NCBI GenBank assembly: GCA_023386795.1
Contig: JAEWJB010000114.1
Coordinates: 1 to 16,571 of the forward strand
Source of the DNA: Pseudomonadota bacterium
GTDB lineage: Bacteria > Pseudomonadota > Gammaproteobacteria > Xanthomonadales > Xanthomonadaceae
Direction of reading: 5' to 3'
Length of the DNA stretch: 16,571 bases
The notes under the pieces: generated by a model
Seen by the model: the letters and a program-made list of their open reading frames with translations, nothing else
What the model was told of the DNA's origin: nothing
Database searches by the model: none
Program-made: the position numbers and the translations under genes
Shown here: positions 1 to 8,990 of the stretch, in pieces
Numbering within the stretch: the first letter of the stretch is position 1
Layout: each line of letters begins with the position of its first letter

Positions 1-86
1 GCGGATAGGTTCGTCAGCGGGCCATGGATGGCCCGCGGCGGCGAGTCAGACAGGATGTCTGACCGAGCCGCGACGAAGCTATCCGC
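1..86. repeat. Structured intergenic element, three-way junction with two GGA-loop hairpins
   Basis: Bases 1-15 pair with 72-86 (14 of 15 pairs, one G-G mismatch at 9/78). Inside, 17-23 pairs perfectly with 30-36 around the loop ATGGAT. Bases 38-42 pair with 67-71 and are capped by a second hairpin, 45-51 with 57-63, around the loop AGGAT. Only bases 16 and 37 are left unpaired at the junction. The fold is read directly from the sequence; its function is not known. It may be a dispersed repeat, the 3' end of an upstream transcript, or a structured RNA. The outer stem starts at the first base of the window, so it may extend further left. Strand is undetermined because the fold is nearly symmetric. 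Confidence 0.6.
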
Positions 87-188
87 CAGGCCGGGGCCCG
101 CACCGCAAGCCGCCAAACCCGCCCGCCCCAACAAGCGCCCACCCTTGCTAAAGTCCCCGCACACCCACCGAGCCCGGCGCACATCCCG

Positions 189-626
189 ATGACCCCGATG
201 CCCGCTAAAAAAGCCAGCAAGACCGTCACGAGAAAGCCCGCCACCCAGATTGTGCCGGCGGCCGAGGCCTCCGCCCATATCGACACCCGCATCGCCGAGC
301 TGGGCGACTGGCGGGGCGAGGCGCTCGCCAAGGTACGCAAGCTGATCCATGCCGCCGATCCGAGCGTGGTGGAGGAGGTCAAATGGCGCGGCACGCCGGT
401 GTGGTCACACGACGGCATCCTGTGTACCGGCGAGAGCTACAAGGACAAGATCAAGCTGACCTTCGCCAAGGGCGCGAAGCTCGCCGACCCCAAGGGCCTG
501 TTCAATTCCAGCCTGGACGGCAACACACGCCGCGCGCTGGACATTTTCCAGGGCGACAAGCTCGACGAGTCCGCCTTCAAGGCGCTCATCAAGGCCGCCG
601 TGGCGGCCAATCAGAAGAAGGCCTGA
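189..626 (+). CDS. DUF1801 (YdhG-like) domain protein
   Basis: A 145-aa soluble protein. After a Lys/Ala/Thr-rich, probably disordered N-terminus (residues 1-25), residues about 30-140 have the DUF1801 pattern: a helical start, VEEVKWRGTPVW near 60-71, then a strand with YKDKIKLTFAKGAKL and a C-terminal helix after GDKLDES. The family shares a frataxin-like fold with Bacillus YdhG, and its biochemical role is poorly defined; an iron-chaperone role has been suggested for some members. No signal peptide or membrane segment is visible. The start is uncertain: ATG at 189 and ATG at 198 (MPAKKAS) are both possible and neither has a clear Shine-Dalgarno. The gene stands alone and converges on the kinase gene ending at 643, with a 16-base gap and no obvious terminator. 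Family call is firm; function is open. Confidence 0.88.
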   Translation: MTPMPAKKASKTVTRKPATQIVPAAEASAHIDTRIAELGDWRGEALAKVRKLIHAADPSVVEEVKWRGTPVWSHDGILCTGESYKDKIKLTFAKGAKLADPKGLFNSSLDGNTRRALDIFQGDKLDESAFKALIKAAVAANQKKA

Positions 627-642
627 GTACTCCCGACAGGGC

Positions 643-1761
643 TCAGGCGCCGCGCCGCGGCAAGCGCATCTCGAAGCGCACTTCGCCCTCGACGTTGCGG
701 GCGGTCAACTCGCCGCCATGCGCCAGTACGAACTGATGGGCGATGAACAGGCCCAGGCCCAGGCCGTGGCTCGCATGGAAGCGCGTCTTGAATGGCTCGA
801 ACAGGCGCGGCAGCAGGTCCTCGTCGATCTGGCCGCGGTTGCTCACGGCCAGGCGCACGCGCGACGCCTCGCGGCCATCGATCTCGATCCGCACCGGCGC
901 GCCGCCACCATGGATCAGCGCGTTGCCCACCAGGTTGGAGACGATCTGCGAGATGCGGTCGGCATCGGCCTGGACCATGAGGTCGCCTTCGATGTGCACG
1001 TCCAGCACGGCGTCGGCGTGCAGGCCGCGTGCTTCTTCCAGCACCGATTGCACGACCTCGCCGCAATGACACGCGCCCAGCTGCACGGCGATGCTGCCGG
1101 TACGGATGCGTGAGAAATCCAGCAGCTGCTCGACCATGCGCGCCATGCGCAACCCGCTGCTCTCCATCTGCCCCAGCGTGCGCTGCACCGGCGCGTCGGG
1201 CGGCAATTGCATCGCCAGCTTCTCGGCGCACAGCAGCACGACCGACAACGGCGTGCGCAGGTCGTGCGTCAACACCGCCATCATGGTCTCGTTGAGGGTG
1301 AGCGCGCGCTCCAGCGAGTCGTTGCGCAGCTTCAGCAGGCGCCGTTGCTGGTACAGCTCGATGAAGACGTTGATCTTGCCGAGGATGACGTGCGGTTCGA
1401 TCGGCTTGTGCAGGAAATCCACCGCGCCGGCGCCGTAACCCTGGAACGAGCGCACCGGGTCGCTGGGCGAGGCGGTGAGGAAGATGATCGGCACCTCGCG
1501 GCTGCGCGCGGCGCCACGCATCAGTTCTGCCAGCGAGAAGCCATCCATCTCCGGCATGTGCACGTCGAGCAGGGCGACGGCGACCTCGTGCTGCAGCAGC
1601 AGTTCCAGCGCCTCGGCGCCGGAGCGCGCGCACAGCACGCGTACGCCGTCGCGACGCAGCAGCGCTTCCATCGCGATCAGGTTCTCGTTCACGTCGTCCA
1701 CCACCAGGACATTGACCGCCTCGGTGGCATCGGGTGGCAGCGTGGGCGCAACCAGGTTCAT
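643..1761 (-). CDS. REC-HisKA-HATPase hybrid response regulator/histidine kinase
   Basis: A 372-aa cytoplasmic protein with a receiver domain in front of a kinase core. REC spans about 16-135, with acidic pair D22/D23, phospho-acceptor D66 in LLDVHMP, T97 and K119 in HKP. HisKA is about 155-220, with H166 in THDLRTPLS. HATPase_c is about 262-370, with an N-box around N276-N280 and a G2 box GLGLGLFIA (334-341 region). The G1 box reads VSNRGQI rather than the usual DxGxG; this variant occurs in some active kinases, but ATP binding should not be taken for granted. There is no sensor or membrane segment, so input probably comes through phosphorylation of D66. It is last in the operon. Its ATG at 1761 overlaps the cheB stop by 4 bases, which decides this start over an upstream in-frame ATG at 1788. 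Confidence 0.93.
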   Translation of the reverse strand: MNLVAPTLPPDATEAVNVLVVDDVNENLIAMEALLRRDGVRVLCARSGAEALELLLQHEVAVALLDVHMPEMDGFSLAELMRGAARSREVPIIFLTASPSDPVRSFQGYGAGAVDFLHKPIEPHVILGKINVFIELYQQRRLLKLRNDSLERALTLNETMMAVLTHDLRTPLSVVLLCAEKLAMQLPPDAPVQRTLGQMESSGLRMARMVEQLLDFSRIRTGSIAVQLGACHCGEVVQSVLEEARGLHADAVLDVHIEGDLMVQADADRISQIVSNLVGNALIHGGGAPVRIEIDGREASRVRLAVSNRGQIDEDLLPRLFEPFKTRFHASHGLGLGLFIAHQFVLAHGGELTARNVEGEVRFEMRLPRRGA

Positions 1762-2342
1762 GGGTGGAACTCCGCCAGTCGTTGGCACAGGGCCTGCAAG
1801 GTCAGCACCGCGTCGGCGCCGGCGTGGGCCAGCGCCGAGGCTGGCATGAGCGGGGCAACGGCGTCGGCCGGTTGCTGTATCCAGGCGGTGCCACCGTGCT
1901 CGCGCACCGCGGCGACGCCCTGGCTGCCGTCGCTGCTGGCCCCGGTCAGCAGGACCGCCAGCAGGCGTTCACCGAAGGTATCCGCCGCGCTTTCGAACAG
2001 CGGATCAATCGCAGGACGCGAGAATAGCACCGGCTCGTCCACGGAAAGCGCGAGCGTGTCGCGGTCCTCGACGAGCAGGTGGTAGTCCGGCGGTGCGAAG
2101 GTGACCGTGCCGGGAAGCAGCGGCTGTTTGTCGATGGCCTCGCGTACCGGCAGGGCGCAGTCGCCGTCCAGCACCTCGCTGATGCTGCTGGGGCGGTCGC
2201 GTGGCAGGTGGATCACGATCAGCACCGGCACCGGCAGGTCGGCCGGCAGCATGCGCAGCACCGCGCGCAGCGCCGCCACGCCACCGGCGGAAGCGCCGAT
2301 GACGATGGCATCGAAATGACGGGCGAGGGCCGAGGCGGTCAT
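1758..2342 (-). CDS. cheB: CheB-type protein-glutamate methylesterase, catalytic domain only
   Basis: A 194-aa protein covering just the CheB C-terminal esterase domain. The expected catalytic triad is present: S18 in IGASAGG, H45 in VIHLPRD and D138 in LLTGASSDGS. The family removes methyl groups from, or deamidates, glutamyl side chains of chemoreceptors. Classical CheB is about 350 aa, with an N-terminal receiver whose phosphorylation relieves inhibition; that receiver is absent here, so regulation must be different, perhaps by neighbouring REC proteins. The usual TGMG motif reads TGAS. The ATG at 2342 overlaps the cheR stop, and the stop overlaps the next gene's ATG, both as ATGA, so translation is probably coupled. 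No chemoreceptor gene is in the window and the substrate is unknown. The symbol reflects family, not a chemotaxis role. Confidence 0.93.
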   Translation of the reverse strand: MTASALARHFDAIVIGASAGGVAALRAVLRMLPADLPVPVLIVIHLPRDRPSSISEVLDGDCALPVREAIDKQPLLPGTVTFAPPDYHLLVEDRDTLALSVDEPVLFSRPAIDPLFESAADTFGERLLAVLLTGASSDGSQGVAAVREHGGTAWIQQPADAVAPLMPASALAHAGADAVLTLQALCQRLAEFHP

Positions 2343-3159
2343 GCGAGCTTCCGATAAAGGCGCTGTTCGCGCGCGCAGGGCTCGAATGCGTCGGCGTGGG
2401 CACCGAACTGCAGGCTTTCCTTGCTGCCCAGGCCGAGGAAGCCGCGATGCACCAAGGCCTCGCGGAACAGCCCGACGGCACGGTCCTGCAGGCCACGGTT
2501 GAAGTAGATCAGCACGTTGCGGCAGGACACCAGGTGCACCTCGGAGAACACATTGTCGGTGGCCAGGCTGTGGTCGGCAAACACGACCTGACGCTTGAGG
2601 CGACGGTCGAACAGCGCGCCGTTGTAGGCGGTGCTGTAGTAATCGGCGAGCGAGGCGCGGCCGCCGGCCAGGTGGTAGCTGCGGCTGAACTGCGCCATGC
2701 GCGAGATGTCGTAGACACCGGCTTCGGCAGCGGCCAGCGCTTCGGGGTTGATGTCGGTGGCGTAGATCAGCGTGCGGTCGAGCAGGCCTTCCTCGTGCAG
2801 CACGATCGCCAGCGACCATACTTCCTCGCCGGTGCTGCAGCCGGCCACCCAGATCTTGCTCGAGGGATAGGTGCGCAGCACCGGCACCACCTGCTCGCGC
2901 AGGACGCGGAAGTAGTCCGGGTCGCGGAACATCTCCGAGACCTGCACGGTGAAGTACTGCATCGCCTGCGCGAACAGGTCCGGCTCGTGCAGCAGGCGGT
3001 GCTGCAAGTCGGCCACCCGCGGGCAATCGAAGCGGCCCATCGCCTGGCGCACGCGGCGTCGCAGCGAAGACACCGCGTACTGGCGGAAGTCGTAGTGGTA
3101 GCGGCGATACACCGCCTCCAGCAGGACGCCCAGCTCCAGGTCGAACAGCGCGCCCTCGC

Positions 3160-3163
<4 letters not shown>
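2339..3163 (-). CDS. cheR: CheR-type SAM-dependent protein-glutamate methyltransferase
   Basis: A 274-aa protein of normal CheR length. The N-terminal helical domain (1-75) includes DFRQYAVSSLRRRVRQ. The SAM-binding Rossmann domain (about 85-274) carries the glycine motif WVAGCSTGEEVWSLAI (105-120), the acidic ATDIN (D137), and SCRNVLIYF (213-221). The substrate-side motif is FTVQVSEMFRDP, the SEMFRDP variety rather than the TxFFR of classical enteric CheR; my recollection is that this variety is common in CheR proteins linked to hybrid kinases. There is no TPR or receptor-tethering tail. The ATG at 3163 overlaps the stop of the upstream three-REC kinase by 4 bases. With CheB next door it would form a methylation/demethylation pair on an unknown, probably non-chemotaxis, target. 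Confidence 0.95.
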
Positions 3164-6264
<3,101 letters not shown>

Positions 6265-6447
6265 GGTCCCTGTTCCGGCTCTAAAACCCGAAATACTAGC
6301 GAAGGTTCGTCGCCCGCGCCCAGATTGCAGCCGGGATGCGCGGCCTCCACGCGTTCTTCACGCGCAAATCCGAATCCTTCTGCACTTTTCCGGGTGGGGG
6401 GACACCATGCAGCAGGTCCAGGCGCGGGCGAACGCGGGACGTCGGCG

Positions 6448-6804
6448 ATGAGCGCGGTTCGGGTACTGCTCGTCGAAGACCAGGAAGATTTGCGCGAATT
6501 GCTGGCCGATGTCGTCCAGGGCGCAGGCGCCGAAGTGCGCACCGCCGACACCGCCAATGCGGCGATGGCGCTGCTGAGCGAGGGATATCGCTGCGACGTG
6601 CTGTTCAGCGACATCCACATGCCAGGCACGCTCAGTGGCACCGATCTGGCCGATTACGTCCAGCGCACGCTGCCCGACACCACCGTGATCCTCGCCTCCG
6701 GCCATCCGCGCTTCCAGCTGGCGCCGTTGCCGGCGGGCGCGCTGTTCCTGCAGAAGCCGTTCCGCCTCAACCAGTTCATGGAACTGATCCAGCGCCGCGC
6801 CTGA
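6448..6804 (+). CDS. Single-domain response regulator (REC only)
   Basis: A 118-aa stand-alone receiver. Conserved residues are E10/D11 in LLVEDQ, phospho-acceptor D55 in FSDIHMPG, S84 in ILASGHP and K103 in LQKPF. There is no output domain, so it probably acts by protein contact or as a phosphate relay or sink, as CheY- and Spo0F-like proteins do. It is divergent from the three-REC kinase operon, and the 183-base gap (6265-6447) likely holds both promoters. A functional link to that operon is inferred from position. The ATG at 6448 overlaps, as ATGA, the stop of a possible 14-codon upstream reading frame starting at 6407. The stop codon lies inside a perfect hairpin shared with the convergent hydrolase gene. 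Confidence 0.93.
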   Translation: MSAVRVLLVEDQEDLRELLADVVQGAGAEVRTADTANAAMALLSEGYRCDVLFSDIHMPGTLSGTDLADYVQRTLPDTTVILASGHPRFQLAPLPAGALFLQKPFRLNQFMELIQRRA

Positions 6805-6816
6805 AACATTCAGGCG
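6798..6816. terminator. Perfect 8-bp hairpin spanning two convergent stop codons
   Basis: CGCCTGAA (6798-6805) and TTCAGGCG (6809-6816) pair perfectly around the loop ACA. The stop codons of the response regulator (6802-6804) and of the convergent hydrolase (6810-6812) both fall inside the stem. No T-tract follows on either strand, so it is not a standard intrinsic terminator. It may protect 3' ends or limit read-through between the two genes. Confidence 0.4.
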
Positions 6817-8555
6817 TGGATCCAGAAGGCGAACTCGGCAAACGTCTCGCGGTTCCACCATGCGCTCTGGCCGGTACCGTAGCGAAAGTTGCTGGCGCCG
6901 GCCTGGCTCTGCAGCGGCGCGGTGACGCTGCCATTGGCATCGCGACGCGCGCGTTGCGAGTCGGTTTCGGGGACGACCATCACGATATGGCCTGATCGGC
7001 CATCTTCCTTGCGCCGCGCCACGATCAATCCCAGCGCGCCCTGGTTGGCGGCCAGCTGCAGCTTGTCCAGCGTGCCGGTCTGGCGCCAGCCGAAATCGGC
7101 GCCGAAATCGCGCAGCCAGCGGAACAGGTCGTTGGCACGCATCTCGCGCAGCGTGTCGCCGATCAGCGGCTGCACCGACTGCCCCTGCTGCCATTTCAGC
7201 AGCGCGGGCGAGGACCACCACACGCGCGGCAGGTACGCACCGGCGAGATGGCAGAAATCGTGCGTGTAGATGTTGCAGAAGGTCAGGCCATCGCGCGGCT
7301 GGTAACGCTTGTAGGCGGGATTCTCGCTGTCGAGCCAGGCGACGATCGCGGCCAGCTCCGCACGCAGCGCTTCGGGCGTGGTGCCCTGGCGGCCGGGCTG
7401 GCCAGCCTCGTTAAGCGAGTGCGCGTCGGCCGGCGCAGTGCGCCGCGTGATGCTGTTGCCGGCACGCGGCATCCACACCGCGGGAATCGGGCCACTCGGG
7501 GCGGTGCGCGTATCGGCGGCGCCCGGCGCGGTCGTGGTGGCCGGCGGGGGCGGCAGTACCGGGATTTCCCGCAGGTCGGGCGCGGGTACCAGGTAGCGCG
7601 TGGCCGCCCAGCCGCGCAGCAGCGCACCGGCGAGGCTGGTTTCGACCGCGAGAAAGCCGTTGACCGGCGTGTCGTCCAGTGCGCGGACGGGCTGGCCGTC
7701 GGGCAATTCGCCAACCACGTTGGCGCGGGTGGGCGTGCTGATCTTTGGCGCGCTGCGCAGGTAGAGCGTGGAGATGCGCGTATCCACGCGCAGGAACGCG
7801 CCGGTCGCGGTGACAGGCGAGGCCGGGGGGACGATGGCCTCGCCGGGGGCGGCGGAAGGAATCAGCGCCGGCGCGCCGCCGCCGGCGACGGTCTCGCTCA
7901 GTCGCAGGTAGTCGAATACGGCTTCGCCGTAGTACTTGCCGCCCGGGGGGCGGTAGCCCTGCTGCAGGCCCCTGCGCGGGTCGTAGCGTCCGGTGTTGTA
8001 CGCAATGGCGATGGCGACCATGTCGAGCACGCTGAGTGGGTCGCGATGCGCCAGTCCGATGCGCCTGCGCTGCTCCGCCAGCTCCTGCAAGGCGTGGGCG
8101 AGCGTGTCCTCGAAATGCGCGTAGCGTTGCTGCAGGAAATACTGCGGGTCGGTCTTGAAGAATTGCAGGTCGCGCTGGAACAGGCCGAAGCCGTGGCAGA
8201 ACTTGTCCGGCTTCTTCGCCGCCGGTGCGTAGGCAGGCACGTACTGGGCCATGTCCACCAGCGCCTGGCGGGCGATCCGGAACATCTGCCCGCCTTGCGG
8301 CGCAGCCTCCAGCTCGGCGCGGGTGCGCGGGAATGCGCCGCGGCCGGCGCTGGCGTCGAGGGTGTCGCCCACGCACAAGGCGAGGATCTTCGCTTCCGTC
8401 AGCCCGGCACGCCGCAGCAGCGGCCAGACCTCGCCGGTTTCCTGGCAGGCGAGGGCGACGAGGAAATCAAGGCTGAAAGGCGTGCCCGCGAGGGCCGCCT
8501 GCAGGCGCGCGGCGAAAGTCTGTTTGAACCACGCGATGTCTTCCCGGTTCGGCAT
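6810..8555 (-). CDS. Putative two-domain peptidoglycan hydrolase (lysozyme-like + papain-like amidase)
   Basis: A 581-aa protein. The N-terminal part (about 28-225) looks like a lysozyme/lytic-transglycosylase fold: ALACQETGEVW with candidate catalytic E39, GFGLFQ (122-127), and AIAIAYNTGRYDP followed by GGKYYGEAV. The middle (about 252-325) resembles an SH3-like cell-wall-binding domain with TLYLRSAP. A Pro/Ala/Thr-rich linker (325-395) leads to a C-terminal domain (about 395-581) with TFCNIYTHDFCHLAGA and SGHIVMVV. C427 and H523 are plausible papain-like (CHAP/NlpC-type) catalytic residues. No signal peptide, lipobox or membrane helix is visible, so export would need a dedicated secretion system or lysis. 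No XVIPCD-type tail is recognised. The start at 8555 is supported by GGAG seven bases upstream. It could also be a housekeeping or cryptic phage-type lysin. Domain assignments are by eye. Confidence 0.72.
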   Translation of the reverse strand: MPNREDIAWFKQTFAARLQAALAGTPFSLDFLVALACQETGEVWPLLRRAGLTEAKILALCVGDTLDASAGRGAFPRTRAELEAAPQGGQMFRIARQALVDMAQYVPAYAPAAKKPDKFCHGFGLFQRDLQFFKTDPQYFLQQRYAHFEDTLAHALQELAEQRRRIGLAHRDPLSVLDMVAIAIAYNTGRYDPRRGLQQGYRPPGGKYYGEAVFDYLRLSETVAGGGAPALIPSAAPGEAIVPPASPVTATGAFLRVDTRISTLYLRSAPKISTPTRANVVGELPDGQPVRALDDTPVNGFLAVETSLAGALLRGWAATRYLVPAPDLREIPVLPPPPATTTAPGAADTRTAPSGPIPAVWMPRAGNSITRRTAPADAHSLNEAGQPGRQGTTPEALRAELAAIVAWLDSENPAYKRYQPRDGLTFCNIYTHDFCHLAGAYLPRVWWSSPALLKWQQGQSVQPLIGDTLREMRANDLFRWLRDFGADFGWRQTGTLDKLQLAANQGALGLIVARRKEDGRSGHIVMVVPETDSQRARRDANGSVTAPLQSQAGASNFRYGTGQSAWWNRETFAEFAFWIHA

Positions 8556-8706
8556 GACACGGCTCCATGGAGGGACGGGTGGCTTCCTGCGCTGTATGGC
8601 CGGCCACATCGGGGACAACGCCGATGGGCGGGGCAGGCGGCCAGCCGTGACGCGGGAATCACCGGGCCTGCGGCACGGTGGAGCCAAGTCCCTGGAGGAA
8701 CGCGTG

Positions 8707-8901
8707 ATGACGCCGCTGGACAAGCCGTTGCGACGCGAACTGGATATCGACGGCCGCGCCTACACGCTCACCGTGGACCCGGAAGGGTTGAAGCTGGTGG
8801 AGAAGGGGCACCGCAAGGGCGTGGCGCTGGCGTGGGCAGACCTGCTGAATGGCGACGCCGCGCTGGCGGCGGCATTGCAGGCTTCGGTGCAGGGGCGCTG
8901 A
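8707..8901 (+). CDS. Small conserved-type hypothetical protein
   Basis: A 64-aa protein preceded by an excellent ribosome-binding site, GGAGGA at 8694-8699, seven bases before ATG 8707 (a GTG at 8704 is the alternative). The sequence suggests a small beta-hairpin unit (RRELDIDGRAYTLTVDPEGLKLV), then a basic turn (EKGHRKG) and a short amphipathic helix (LNGDAALAAALQAS). There is no signal peptide, cysteine or membrane segment. I recall similar short proteins as conserved hypotheticals in beta- and gammaproteobacteria, but no function. It is divergent from the hydrolase gene (151-base gap) and could share its regulatory region. Nothing marks it as an immunity protein. Confidence 0.8.
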   Translation: MTPLDKPLRRELDIDGRAYTLTVDPEGLKLVEKGHRKGVALAWADLLNGDAALAAALQASVQGR

Positions 8902-8925
8902 GGCGGGGTTGTTGATGGAAGGCTC

Positions 8926-8978
8926 GCGGCTGAAGTCGCTCCTACAGACGTGCTTGCCGTAGGAGCGGCTTCAGCCGC
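8926..8978. repeat. Inverted pair of the GTAGGAGCGGCTTCAGCCGC intergenic repeat
   Basis: The right arm (8959-8978) is GTAGGAGCGGCTTCAGCCGC. The left arm (8926-8945) is its inverted complement with one mismatch (19 of 20). A 13-base loop separates them. It lies between the convergent ends of the 64-aa gene (8901) and the flavoprotein gene (8991), where such a long hairpin could act as a two-way terminator or 3'-end stabiliser. Related single arms occur at 14714-14733 and 16555-16571. Confidence 0.85.
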
Positions 8979-8990
8979 AACCGCATCCCT

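Noticed and set aside
1..86. tRNA-like cloverleaf
   Set aside because: The fold has two inner hairpins and no anticodon, T-loop or CCA-like features.
6810..8555. A type IV secretion antibacterial effector of the Xanthomonas XVIPCD kind
   Set aside because: I see no XVIPCD-like C-terminal region; the C-terminus is the presumed papain-like domain itself.
8707..8901. Immunity protein for the adjacent hydrolase
   Set aside because: It is divergent, not cotranscribed, has no export signal to reach the periplasm, and looks like a small conserved hypothetical family.
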